A stretch of 6,501 nucleotides of DNA, from positions 1 to 6,501 of the forward strand of contig JASBSH010000028.1 in assembly GCA_030149025.1 (NCBI GenBank), read 5' to 3'. Below, in pieces: positions 1-6,307 of the stretch; the stretch's first letter is position 1; each line of letters starts with the position of its first letter. The position numbers were made by a program, and so were the translations under genes. Source of the DNA: Actinomycetales bacterium (lineage in GTDB: Bacteria > Actinomycetota > Actinomycetes > Actinomycetales > BWSM-131). The notes under the pieces were generated by a model. It saw only the letters and a program-made list of their open reading frames with translations, did no database searches and had not been told where the DNA came from.

Positions 1-548
1 CGGCGGTCATCACAGCCGCGACCGCGCCTGTCGTGGTCGTCGGGCCGAGGGCCCGACCGCCGAGACACGGTGCGGTGTCCCGGCTCGTCGTCCCCCTCGA
101 CGGCACCACGGAGACCGCCGGCTCGGTGACGCCCCTCGTCCGCCGGTTCGCCGGCCGGGGGCTGGACGTCGTGCTCTGTCACGTCTTCGACCGAACGACG
201 ACGCCGCGCTTCTGGGACCAGCCGCAGCATGAGAGCCGCAGCTGGGCCGAGGAGTTCAAGACCCGCTGGGAGGACGAGGCGGGAGGTGACCGCGGCGTCG
301 GGGTTCGATGCGTCTCGGGGAAGACCGCGCAGGAGATCCTCACAGCCGTGGACGTCGAGGACGGGGACCTGCTGCTAGTCGCCTGGGCCAGGGACCTGTC
401 CGGTGAGCGCGCAGCTGTGGTCAAGGCCCTGCTGGCCGAGTCCCGCGTGCCCGTCGTCCTCGTGCCGAGGACCGGAGCCCTGCCCCCGAACACGGATCTT
501 CCCGAGCAGCGCCGGCCGGAGGAACACGCCGTGTCATCCCATGCTTGA
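1..548 (+). CDS. Universal stress protein family, tandem-domain, 5' end outside window
   Basis: This is the 3' portion of a two-domain UspA-like protein. The frame is open from base 3 to the TGA at 546-548. The first residues (around APVVVVGP) look like the last beta strand of an N-terminal Usp domain, so the true start lies upstream and the GTG at 33 is not a credible start. A second Usp-like domain follows, beginning with a strand and loop LVVPLDGTTE and ending LAESRVPVVLVPR, the usual C-terminal strand. The canonical nucleotide loop of the family, G-x2-G-x9-G-S/T, is absent: the equivalent stretch reads WARDLSGERAAVVKALL. The second domain therefore probably does not bind ATP in the usual way. 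Usp proteins are cytoplasmic stress and dormancy factors, often acting as dimers. The family call is fairly secure; the specific role is unknown. Confidence 0.75.
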   Translation, partial: AVITAATAPVVVVGPRARPPRHGAVSRLVVPLDGTTETAGSVTPLVRRFAGRGLDVVLCHVFDRTTTPRFWDQPQHESRSWAEEFKTRWEDEAGGDRGVGVRCVSGKTAQEILTAVDVEDGDLLLVAWARDLSGERAAVVKALLAESRVPVVLVPRTGALPPNTDLPEQRRPEEHAVSSHA

Positions 549-604
549 CGCAAATTCGTCACCGCCGATATGCCCTTGGGCGGTGCGGAACCGGCCATCC
601 ATCA

Positions 605-618
605 GGGACAGTAAGTCC
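605..618 (+). promoter_or_regulatory. Candidate DosR/DevR-like operator (imperfect)
   Basis: GGGAC at 605-609 is followed by five bases and GTCC at 615-618, an inverted repeat centred about 44 bp upstream of the ATG at 656. The mycobacterial DosR box has GGGAC and GTCCC half-sites separated by four bases, so this copy has one extra spacer base and one fewer matched base. A second GGGACAG lies at 642-648, near or overlapping the ribosome-binding region of the next gene. The neighbouring genes resemble DosR-regulon members, which makes the match worth noting. The spacing mismatch keeps confidence low. Confidence 0.3.
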
Positions 619-655
619 GAGGGGGCAGCACGATCCGAACGGGGACAGCACCTTG

Positions 656-982
656 ATGGTTATGCCAGGACGAACGACACCCGTGTCCGCAGCGTCGACG
701 GACCTGCCGGGGCACGTGTCGGCGAACCCGCAGCGCGGTGGCGTCGTGGAGGCCAGCGCCTCCACCGTCGTGCAGGAGCGCCGGGCACTTCTGAGACGGA
801 CTGAGCACCTCGTCCACGACCTCCAGCCGCTGCCTGCTGGTGTGGTCATCGCCTGTGTCGTGCGTTGCCGCGATGAGCTTATCCGCATGGGCGTCAGGTC
901 CGGATTGGCCGTCGCCTCCGAGAGCATGGCACGGGCCCGGCTCATGAAGGAGCACGGTGCCCTTCTGCAGCACGTGAACTGA
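656..982 (+). CDS. Small hypothetical helical protein (108 aa)
   Basis: I do not recognise this family with certainty. The frame is open back to 545, but the upstream residues look like translated non-coding DNA and cover the candidate operator. I therefore chose the ATG at 656, which has GGGGA at 641-645 ten bases upstream; the ATG at 662 is an alternative. The first 33 or so residues are Ser/Pro/Gly-rich and probably disordered. Residues from about 35 to 105 are amphipathic and predicted helical, in roughly three segments: ERRALLRRTEHLVHDL, then AGVVIACVVRCRDELIRMG, then a segment rich in Ala, Arg and Met ending MARARLMKEHG. There is no signal peptide or clear membrane segment. The arrangement vaguely recalls short three-helix dimerisation proteins found beside actinobacterial stress genes, but that is only an impression. 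It sits between two Usp genes with its own upstream gap, so it may be separately transcribed. Confidence 0.55.
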   Translation: MVMPGRTTPVSAASTDLPGHVSANPQRGGVVEASASTVVQERRALLRRTEHLVHDLQPLPAGVVIACVVRCRDELIRMGVRSGLAVASESMARARLMKEHGALLQHVN

Positions 983-1005
983 CTGGCACCGGACCGACCG
1001 TGAGC

Positions 1006-1020
1006 CGAGGACTGTCCTCG
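1006..1020. repeat. Perfect 7-bp-arm palindrome downstream of the small gene
   Basis: CGAGGAC at 1006-1012 and GTCCTCG at 1014-1020 are perfect inverted repeats around a single T. The site lies 23 bp after the small gene's stop and about 55 bp before the start of the next Usp gene. The tight centre suits a protein-binding operator better than a hairpin, and there is no downstream T-run to support an intrinsic terminator. The function is not known. Confidence 0.35.
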
Positions 1021-1025
1021 CTCCA

Positions 1026-1039
1026 AGGTCGTTAGCCCC
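1026..1039 (+). promoter_or_regulatory. Weak DosR-like box upstream of uspA gene
   Basis: AGGTC-GTTA-GCCCC at 1026-1039 keeps the DosR half-site spacing of four bases and, by eye, agrees at about 10 of 14 positions with the relaxed mycobacterial motif GGGACTTTNGGCCC. It ends 35 bp before the ATG at 1075, a position suited to an activator. No convincing -10 hexamer is visible. This is a low-complexity GC-rich match and could be chance. Confidence 0.22.
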
Positions 1040-1074
1040 TGGCAGCCCGGTCGGAGTAGGCGCACGGTGGTGTG

Positions 1075-1932
1075 ATGGACCTACACAGCGGCGAACCCCT
1101 GGTCGTCGGCGTGGACGGCTCGCCCGACAGCGTCCGGGCGCTGGACTGGGCCATCGCCCTTGCGTCTGGAGTCCTCCTGCCGGTGCGCGTGCTGCACGCC
1201 AGGGGCCGTCGTCACGCGGATCGGGCCAGCAGCGTCGCCGATGATCTGATGGTGAAGGCGCTCGCGCAGTACGACGGGCCAGCCCTTCGGGTCACGGCCG
1301 CTGACGACGACAGCGACCCTGTGTCGCTGCTGCTGGAGGCGGGGAAGAGTGCGACCGCGGTCGTGGTCGGCGCCCGGGGTCATGGGCGGCTCGCAGGTGC
1401 CCTCACCGGCTCCGTGAGCCAGCACGTGGCTCAGCTCGCCTCGTGCCCGGTCGTCGTCGTCCGCCCCCCGGCGGACCAGTTGTCCCGGACCGTCGTGCTC
1501 GGCGTGGACCAGGGGCTCGACGAGCCGGGCCGACTTGCCCCGGGCAGCGTGCGAGCCGCCGCCTTCGCCTTCGGCTACGCCGAGGCGACCGCGGCGCCGC
1601 TGACCGTGCTCCACGCGTGGCAGGACCGCGACCTGGACCGGTCCGGGCTCGTCCTACCGCTCAAGGAGGACCTGGATGCCGAAGACCGGGCTGCCGCCAT
1701 CCGCGGGCTGGAGCAGGCGCTCGAGCACTGCATCAAGGAGCACCCGGCGGTCGCGGTGACCCTCGATGTCCGGCCGGTGCATCCCCAGCGGCTGCTGACC
1801 GACGCCTCGCAGCACGCAGCGCTGCTCGTCGTCGGCTCGAGGGGTCGCTCTCCCGTACCGGGACTGCTCCTCGGCTCGGTGAGCCAGATGATGCTGCATC
1901 GTGCCTCGTGCCCGGTGGCGGTCGTCCGCTGA
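1075..1932 (+). CDS. Universal stress protein, two UspA domains (285 aa)
   Basis: A complete tandem-domain UspA protein, about 285 residues, the usual size for actinobacterial two-domain members. Domain 1 spans roughly residues 8-131 and domain 2 roughly 139-285. Both begin with the Asp-containing strand and loop (VVGVDGSPDS; VVLGVDQG). Both carry the complete ATP-binding motif G-x2-G-x9-G-S: G99/G102/G112-S113 and G254/G257/G267-S268, each followed by VSQ and a closing strand after SCPV. ATP binding is therefore likely in both halves, in contrast to the other two Usp proteins here. The role, by family, is a cytoplasmic nucleotide-responsive regulator of survival under stress or growth arrest. 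The start is ATG 1075; GTG 1072 directly before it is equally possible, with a weak GGAGTAGG at 1053-1060. The next gene begins 21 bp downstream, suggesting co-transcription. Confidence 0.92.
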   Translation: MDLHSGEPLVVGVDGSPDSVRALDWAIALASGVLLPVRVLHARGRRHADRASSVADDLMVKALAQYDGPALRVTAADDDSDPVSLLLEAGKSATAVVVGARGHGRLAGALTGSVSQHVAQLASCPVVVVRPPADQLSRTVVLGVDQGLDEPGRLAPGSVRAAAFAFGYAEATAAPLTVLHAWQDRDLDRSGLVLPLKEDLDAEDRAAAIRGLEQALEHCIKEHPAVAVTLDVRPVHPQRLLTDASQHAALLVVGSRGRSPVPGLLLGSVSQMMLHRASCPVAVVR

Positions 1933-1953
1933 ACAGCCGCACGGGGAGGCGTC

Positions 1954-3300
1954 ATGCGGCGAACCCGTTCCCAACAGCGATTCCGCGACAGACACGACGC
2001 CGGCGTCCGACTCGCTGATCGATTGCGGCGCCTGGAACTTCGTTCGGAACCGGACCTGGTCGTCTGTGGACTGCCACGTGGAGGGGTGCCAGTCGCTGCC
2101 GAGATCGCGGCGGTCCTCGACGCGCCGCTCGACATCGTGGTGGTGCGGAAGCTGGGGCTGCCGTGGCAGCCGGAGCTGGCGATCGGTGCAGTGGGGGAGG
2201 GCGGTGTCCGCGCCGTGAACCCGGAGATCGCGGGGTTGGTCGCACCGCAGGTCGTGGAGAGGCTCACGACGGCCGCCGTCGGCGAGGTCGAGCGGAGGGT
2301 GCAGGCTTGGCGGGGCTCCGCCCCCGGGCACCTGCTTGGGGGCCACACAGTGGTGCTGGTGGACGACGGGATCGCCACCGGCGCAACGGTGCGCGCGGCC
2401 GTGGCCGTGCTGCGGGCCGCCGGTGTGCGGAGCGTCGTCCTCGCGGTGCCCGTCGCGGTCCACGAGGTGGCCGAGCGCCTGCGCCGGGAGGTCGACCAGT
2501 TGGTCTGTCTGGCCGAACCGCCGGAGCTGGGCTCGGTCGGGTCCTGGTACGAGGACTTCGAGCAGGTGACCGACGACGAGGTCCGCGTCCTGCTGGAGCG
2601 CCGCCGGCAGGAGCCGAGCGAGGTGGTCGTCGACTCCCCGGCGGGGCCGCTGCCGGCACTCGTGTCGGTGCCGCGAGGCGCGGCCGGTGTGGTGCTGTTC
2701 GCCCACGGGTCGGGCAGCAGCCGTCACAGTCCCCGGAACCAGGCAGTGGCCAGCCGGCTCCAACGTGCCGGCTTCGCGACCGTGCTCGCCGACCTGCTCA
2801 CCGGCTCCGAGGCGCCGGACCGCCGGCTGGTGTTCGACATCGGCCTGCTCGCCGACCGCGTCCTGACGATCACCGACCAGGTGGCCTCGCTGACCGGGGT
2901 TCCGGACCTGCCGCTCGGCTATTTCGGCGCAAGCACGGGGGCGGCCGCCGCACTGCGCGCCGCCGCGACACGACCCCGGCACCTGCGGGCAGTCGTCTCG
3001 CGAGGGGGGCGGCCGGACCTCGCAGCGGAACACCTGCCTAACGTGCAGGTCCCGACGCTCCTCATCGTCGGAGGCGACGACTCACAGGTCCTCGCCCTCA
3101 ACCGGGCCGCCCGGCGGCGTCTGCGCTGCCACAGTGACCTCCAGGTGGTCCCCGGCGCCACCCACCTGTTCGAGGAGCCGGGCGCGCTCGAACGGGTCGC
3201 CGAGCTCGCCGACGTCTGGTTCGAGCGGTACCTGTTCGGGCAACCGGATGACCGCACGGGTGTTGCCCACCGCCGGCACGACCAGCGGACCGGTCCTTGA
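1954..3300 (+). CDS. Phosphoribosyltransferase–alpha/beta hydrolase fusion (Rv0571c-like)
   Basis: A 448-residue two-domain enzyme. The N-terminal half (about 1-220) is a type I phosphoribosyltransferase: GLPRGGVPVA at 39-48, the PRPP-binding loop VVLVDDGIATGAT at 133-145, and the subfamily signature WYEDFEQVTDDEV around 198-210. The C-terminal half (about 222-430) is a dienelactone-hydrolase-like alpha/beta hydrolase: oxyanion region HGSGS at 251-255, nucleophile Ser327 in G-A-S-T-G, probable acid Asp375 or Asp376 in VGGDD, and His404 in GATHLFEEPG. Both active sites look intact. The architecture and length match my recollection of M. tuberculosis Rv0571c, a DosR-regulon protein. The substrates of both domains are unknown; nucleobase salvage and ester or thioester hydrolysis are the generic expectations. 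The start has a strong ribosome site, GGGGAGG at 1943-1949, four bases before the ATG. There is no signal peptide, so it is cytoplasmic. It overlaps the next gene at its 3' end. Confidence 0.92.
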   Translation: MRRTRSQQRFRDRHDAGVRLADRLRRLELRSEPDLVVCGLPRGGVPVAAEIAAVLDAPLDIVVVRKLGLPWQPELAIGAVGEGGVRAVNPEIAGLVAPQVVERLTTAAVGEVERRVQAWRGSAPGHLLGGHTVVLVDDGIATGATVRAAVAVLRAAGVRSVVLAVPVAVHEVAERLRREVDQLVCLAEPPELGSVGSWYEDFEQVTDDEVRVLLERRRQEPSEVVVDSPAGPLPALVSVPRGAAGVVLFAHGSGSSRHSPRNQAVASRLQRAGFATVLADLLTGSEAPDRRLVFDIGLLADRVLTITDQVASLTGVPDLPLGYFGASTGAAAALRAAATRPRHLRAVVSRGGRPDLAAEHLPNVQVPTLLIVGGDDSQVLALNRAARRRLRCHSDLQVVPGATHLFEEPGALERVAELADVWFERYLFGQPDDRTGVAHRRHDQRTGP

Positions 3301-4315
3301 CGTGGGTCCGGTTCTCGCCCTCGGGGGCGACACCATGCTCGGCAGGGGGGTGGGGGAGCGCCTGCGCGACGACCCCGTCGCTCAGGTGTTCGGCCCACGC
3401 CTGCGGGAGGTAGCAGGGGAGGCCGATGCCGTCGTCGTCAACCTCGAGTGCTGCATATCCGAACGGGGGGAGCGCTGGCCCGACCCGGACAAGCCCTACT
3501 TCTTCCGGGCGCCGCCTCGTGCGGTGAAGGTGCTTCTGGACCTCGGTGTGGACGCGGTCACGCTTGCCAACAACCACGCGCTGGACTTCGGGTTCGACGC
3601 GCTCGCGGACACTCTCGACCTGCTCGATCGCGCCGGCATCACGGTGGTGGGGGCGGGTGCCGACGTCGCCAGCGCCCGGGCGCCGCGGACGCTGCACGTC
3701 GGCCCGAGCCATGTCACCCTGCTCGGCCTCGCGGACTACCCGGCCGAGTTCGGGGCCACCCCGACCCGGGCGGGCGTCGCCTTCGCCGACCTGAGTGGAG
3801 GCGTCCCCGAGTGGGTGCGGATCGCGCTGCAGCGGTCGGACCGGCCCGTCGTCGTCATGCCCCACTGGGGACCGAACATGGTGCAGGAGCCGACCCGCAT
3901 CGTGCGACGCGCCGCTCGCCGGCTCATCGAGTGGGGCGCGGACCTCGTGGCAGGTCATTCCGCCCACGTCTTCCACGGGGTCGAGGGGAGGGTGCTATAT
4001 GACCTCGGGGACCTTGTGGACGACTATGCGCGAAGTCCTCTGCTCCGTAACGACATCGGCATGTTGTGGCTCGTGCACCTCAACGGCGGCGTGCCCGAGC
4101 AGCTCGAGGCGGTCCCGCTGCGGCTGGACTACGCGTTCACCGAGGTCGCGGACGGCGGGGACGCCGCTTGGGCGCGTCGGCGGTTCACGCGGGCCTGCGC
4201 TGCCCTCGGTACGGAGGTGAAGGACGGTGGAAACGGCCGGCTGCTGATGCGGCTCCCGGAGCGCTCGGCGTCAGGGGCCGAACCTCAGGGCACGAGGACG
4301 GCAGCTCCGGAGTAG
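3248..4315 (+). CDS. CapA family (PGA_cap) metallophosphoesterase-like protein
   Basis: The protein has 355 residues if started at ATG 3248. Family motifs, in order: GGDTMLGRG at 26-34, NLE at 65-67, LANNHALDFG at 106-115, HWG at 206-208, GHSAHVFHG at 236-244 and YDLGDLVDDYA at 251-261. These Asp, Asn and His clusters match the metal-binding core of the CapA calcineurin-like fold. CapA proteins were named for poly-gamma-glutamate capsule synthesis. Nothing here shows capsule genes, and there is no signal peptide or membrane anchor, so that function should not be assumed. From memory it resembles Rv0574c, another DosR-regulon protein. The start is uncertain: ATG 3248 overlaps the preceding gene by 53 bases, while GTG 3302, immediately after its stop, would give 337 residues and a more typical short lead before the GGD motif. 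Neither has a clear ribosome site, which fits translational coupling. Confidence 0.88.
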   Translation: MTARVLPTAGTTSGPVLDVGPVLALGGDTMLGRGVGERLRDDPVAQVFGPRLREVAGEADAVVVNLECCISERGERWPDPDKPYFFRAPPRAVKVLLDLGVDAVTLANNHALDFGFDALADTLDLLDRAGITVVGAGADVASARAPRTLHVGPSHVTLLGLADYPAEFGATPTRAGVAFADLSGGVPEWVRIALQRSDRPVVVMPHWGPNMVQEPTRIVRRAARRLIEWGADLVAGHSAHVFHGVEGRVLYDLGDLVDDYARSPLLRNDIGMLWLVHLNGGVPEQLEAVPLRLDYAFTEVADGGDAAWARRRFTRACAALGTEVKDGGNGRLLMRLPERSASGAEPQGTRTAAPE

Positions 4316-5292
4316 GCGTCGGCGGCGAGATCGACCAGCACCTTCTGGGCCTCACCCAGTGGATGGGTGCGCACGTGCGGCCGCACACCGAGTGCGGCAG
4401 CGAGCCGCAAGAACTCCTCACCGTCGGCTCGGGTGTTGGCGGTGACGCTGCGGATCTCCTTCTCGTAGAACAGCTCACGCTCGTACACCAGGGTGGGCAC
4501 ATCGCTGAGGTGGATCCCCGCGACGGAGAGGATCCCGCCCCGGTCCAGTGCTCGCATGGCCACCGGTACGAGGTCTCCCGCCGGGGCGAAGAGGATCGCC
4601 GAGTCGAGCAGCTCGGGTGGCCTGTCGGACGCACCGGTCGCCGACGACGCCCCGAGCGAGAGTGCCAGTTCGGCGGCCTCGGCGGACCGGGTCATCACAT
4701 GGACCGTCGCGCCCTGGGCGACTGCGACTTGGAGGACGACATGTGCCGACGCCCCGAAGCCGTAGATGCCGAGCCGGCCACCGGGAGGCAGCTGGGCGCG
4801 CAGGAGCGCCCGGTACCCCACGATGCCCGAGCACAGCAGCGGAGCGGCGAGGACATCGTCCAGGCTCGCCGGCAGGGCGTAGGCGTAGGCGGAGTCGACC
4901 ACCGCATACTCGGCGAAGCCGCCGTCGGCGTCCCAGCCAGTGAATCGGGCTGCAGGACACAGGTTCTCCCGCCCGCTCCTGCACCACCTGCACTGACCGC
5001 ACGTGCCCCGCAACCAGGCGACGCCTACCCGGTCACCGACCGAGAACCGCTGGACGCCGGGACCGAGCCGGTCGACCACTCCTACCACCTCGTGACCCGG
5101 CACCGTGCGAGGCCGGCGCGGCTGCAGGTCGCCCTCCGCGAGGTGCAGGTCGGTCCGGCAGACCCCGCACGCACCGACGCGGAGCCGGACCTCCCCCAGG
5201 CCCGGCTCCGGGACCCGAAGAGCCTCGAGCTCAAGAGGACTCGACGCGATGGGGGCGGGTCTGTCGACGACCCACGCTCGCATCCGACGCAC
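4285..5292 (-). CDS. adhA: Zinc-dependent alcohol dehydrogenase family protein (335 aa)
   Basis: A medium-chain dehydrogenase/reductase that oxidises alcohols or reduces aldehydes with a nicotinamide cofactor. Catalytic zinc ligands are visible: Cys45 in GVCRTDLH, His67-Glu68 in PGHEVVG, and Cys154 in LLCSGIVGYRAL. The structural zinc site is complete, with Cys98, Cys101, Cys104 and Cys112. The Rossmann dinucleotide loop is GIYGFGASAH at about 175-184. Layout and length fit the adh_fam_2 (AdhA-like) subgroup found in actinobacteria. GTG 5292 has GGAG five bases upstream. ATG 5283 gives the commoner N-terminus MRAWVVDRP but leaves GGAG 14 bases away; I kept the GTG. The gene follows the Usp gene by 24 bp and is probably co-transcribed with it. 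Its last 31 bases overlap the convergent capA-like frame. The substrate is not evident; a fermentative or redox-balancing role in low oxygen is inferred from context. Confidence 0.92.
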   Translation of the reverse strand: MRRMRAWVVDRPAPIASSPLELEALRVPEPGLGEVRLRVGACGVCRTDLHLAEGDLQPRRPRTVPGHEVVGVVDRLGPGVQRFSVGDRVGVAWLRGTCGQCRWCRSGRENLCPAARFTGWDADGGFAEYAVVDSAYAYALPASLDDVLAAPLLCSGIVGYRALLRAQLPPGGRLGIYGFGASAHVVLQVAVAQGATVHVMTRSAEAAELALSLGASSATGASDRPPELLDSAILFAPAGDLVPVAMRALDRGGILSVAGIHLSDVPTLVYERELFYEKEIRSVTANTRADGEEFLRLAAALGVRPHVRTHPLGEAQKVLVDLAADAYSGAAVLVP

Positions 5293-5316
5293 GTCTGCTC
5301 CAGCCCGCGCTCCTAG

Positions 5317-6243
5317 CTAGGCGTGCACCGCCTGGCGGACCCGCTCGAGCACCACCAGCACGGGACAGAGGGCAGAGTCGAGCACCGCCCTGCTGACCGA
5401 GTCCCTGGTCAGCCCGGCCAGGGCCAGCGGACCCCGGGAGCCGGTGACGAGCAGACAGGCCCGACGGCTCCAGTCCGCTAGCGCCACCGCCGCCGGGGCG
5501 GGAGCGAGGTCGATGCTGACGTCGATGCGAGGGTACAGTCCCGCGCGCCGCAGCAGTTCCTGGACGGCGGCACGTGCGCACGCCTCCACATGGGCCGGCT
5601 CCTCGCCCGGCTGCACACGGTAGCCGTGGACAACGACGAGTCGGGTCGAGCGACGCCGAGCCTCCTCGCCGGCCTGTTGCAGCAACCGGGTGGCGAAGAT
5701 CCCAGTGTCCACGCCGACGACCACGGGCAGGGACTCTCCGTCGCCCCTGGACACCGACGGGGTCGCCGCGTCGGGCACGCACACGACCGGGCACGAGGCG
5801 ATCTCGGTGAGCTCCATGCTGGTGGAGTCCACAGAGAAGGCCGGCAGGCCGATGGCACTGTGCGTTCCCAGCACGAGAAGCGCTGCGCCGGCGAGTCGTT
5901 CCGCCACCTGCGTCGGCTCCGGGTCCTTGAGGAGGACCCCGTCGACCGCGACGTCGGGGTGCCTCTCCCGAGCGCGGGCGAGGGAGGAGCGCAGCCGGTG
6001 CTCGGCCTCGCGGACCGCACTGCGCTCCTCCCGCAGCTGGTCCGTGAGACTGACACCGGGCACCATCAGCGACCTGCGGATGGTGACGACCGACAACGGC
6101 AGCCGACGGCGCGACGCCTCCTCGACGGCGAAGTCCACCGCTGCGCGGCTGTACCGGGTTCCGTCGTCCCCGACGAGCACGTAGTCTTCCCACGGAGGCG
6201 TCCCGACAGCGGTCCGGGGCTCCTTGAGCTGCTCGGTGGTCAT
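5317..6243 (-). CDS. Universal stress protein, two divergent Usp domains (308 aa)
   Basis: A tandem Usp protein of 308 residues. ATG 6243 is preferred over the longer GTG 6294 because AAGGAG lies five bases before it. Domain 1 covers about residues 19-158 (opening YVLVGDDGTRYSRAAVDFA, closing SCPVVCVPD) and domain 2 about 172-300 (opening LPVVVGVDTG, closing LCPVLVVLE). Both nucleotide loops are degenerate relative to G-x2-G-x9-G-S/T. In domain 1 the second and third glycines are Ser129 and Asp139 (GTHSAIGLPAFSVDST). In domain 2 the third glycine is Asp281 (GSRGPLALAGLTRDS). Canonical ATP binding is thus doubtful, in contrast to the intact Usp gene at 1075-1932. It lies 64 bp after the dikinase gene and 24 bp before the dehydrogenase, all on one strand, suggesting an operon. 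The cytoplasmic stress role is inferred from the family only. Confidence 0.88.
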   Translation of the reverse strand: MTTEQLKEPRTAVGTPPWEDYVLVGDDGTRYSRAAVDFAVEEASRRRLPLSVVTIRRSLMVPGVSLTDQLREERSAVREAEHRLRSSLARARERHPDVAVDGVLLKDPEPTQVAERLAGAALLVLGTHSAIGLPAFSVDSTSMELTEIASCPVVCVPDAATPSVSRGDGESLPVVVGVDTGIFATRLLQQAGEEARRRSTRLVVVHGYRVQPGEEPAHVEACARAAVQELLRRAGLYPRIDVSIDLAPAPAAVALADWSRRACLLVTGSRGPLALAGLTRDSVSRAVLDSALCPVLVVLERVRQAVHA

Positions 6244-6254
6244 CGCCACTCCTT
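6238..6254 (-). promoter_or_regulatory. Ribosome-binding site deciding the Usp start
   Basis: On the minus strand, GGAAGGAG is followed by TGGCG and then ATG at 6243-6241. This is the strongest Shine-Dalgarno match among the minus-strand genes, and it fixes the start of the Usp protein 17 codons inside the longest open frame. The 15-bp tandem repeat ends directly at its upstream edge. Confidence 0.7.
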
Positions 6255-6284
6255 CCTCTCTCTCGCGAGCCTCTCTCCCGCGAG
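6255..6284. repeat. Tandem 15-bp repeat, two copies, 14/15 identical
   Basis: On the plus strand, CCTCTCTCTCGCGAG (6255-6269) is followed with no gap by CCTCTCTCCCGCGAG (6270-6284), differing at one base. On the sense strand of the Usp gene the unit is purine-rich (CTCGCG then GAGAGAGG) and lies in the short leader between the dikinase stop and the Shine-Dalgarno site. Part of the first copy, CTCGCGAG at 6262-6269, is itself a palindrome. It may be a simple slippage duplication or a control element in the mRNA leader. No function is known. Confidence 0.6.
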
Positions 6285-6307
6285 GAGACGGCACTCGAGG
6301 GACGGGA

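Noticed and set aside
545..655. Upstream extension of the small gene to a TTG overlapping the previous stop
   Set aside because: The added residues have no protein-like pattern, there is no ribosome site for the TTG, and the stretch holds the DosR-like repeat. The ATG at 656 is a better start.
1006..1020. Palindrome as an intrinsic terminator
   Set aside because: The centre is a single base, so the real loop would shorten the stem to about five pairs, and no T-run follows.
1654..3033. 459-residue minus-strand open frame
   Set aside because: It lies antisense to the well-supported UspA and fusion-enzyme genes, has low-complexity His/Arg/Gly composition and no recognisable domain. Long antisense frames are expected at this GC content.
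3248..4315. Poly-gamma-glutamate capsule operon
   Set aside because: Only the CapA-like member is present. No capB, capC or capD partner is nearby and the protein has no membrane anchor, so a capsule role is not supported.
4066..5316. 416-residue plus-strand open frame opposite the alcohol dehydrogenase
   Set aside because: The minus strand encodes a full zinc-dependent dehydrogenase with all metal ligands. The plus frame is Arg/Gly/Pro-rich and has no motif.
5313..5320. CTAGCTAG palindrome at the Usp stop codon
   Set aside because: It is eight bases long, overlaps the stop codon, and no partner copy is seen. It is most simply chance.
5231..6193. 320-residue minus-strand frame and plus-strand frames across the second Usp gene
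   Set aside because: These are out-of-frame shadows of the Usp gene at 5317-6243, rich in Arg and Gly, with no domain signatures.
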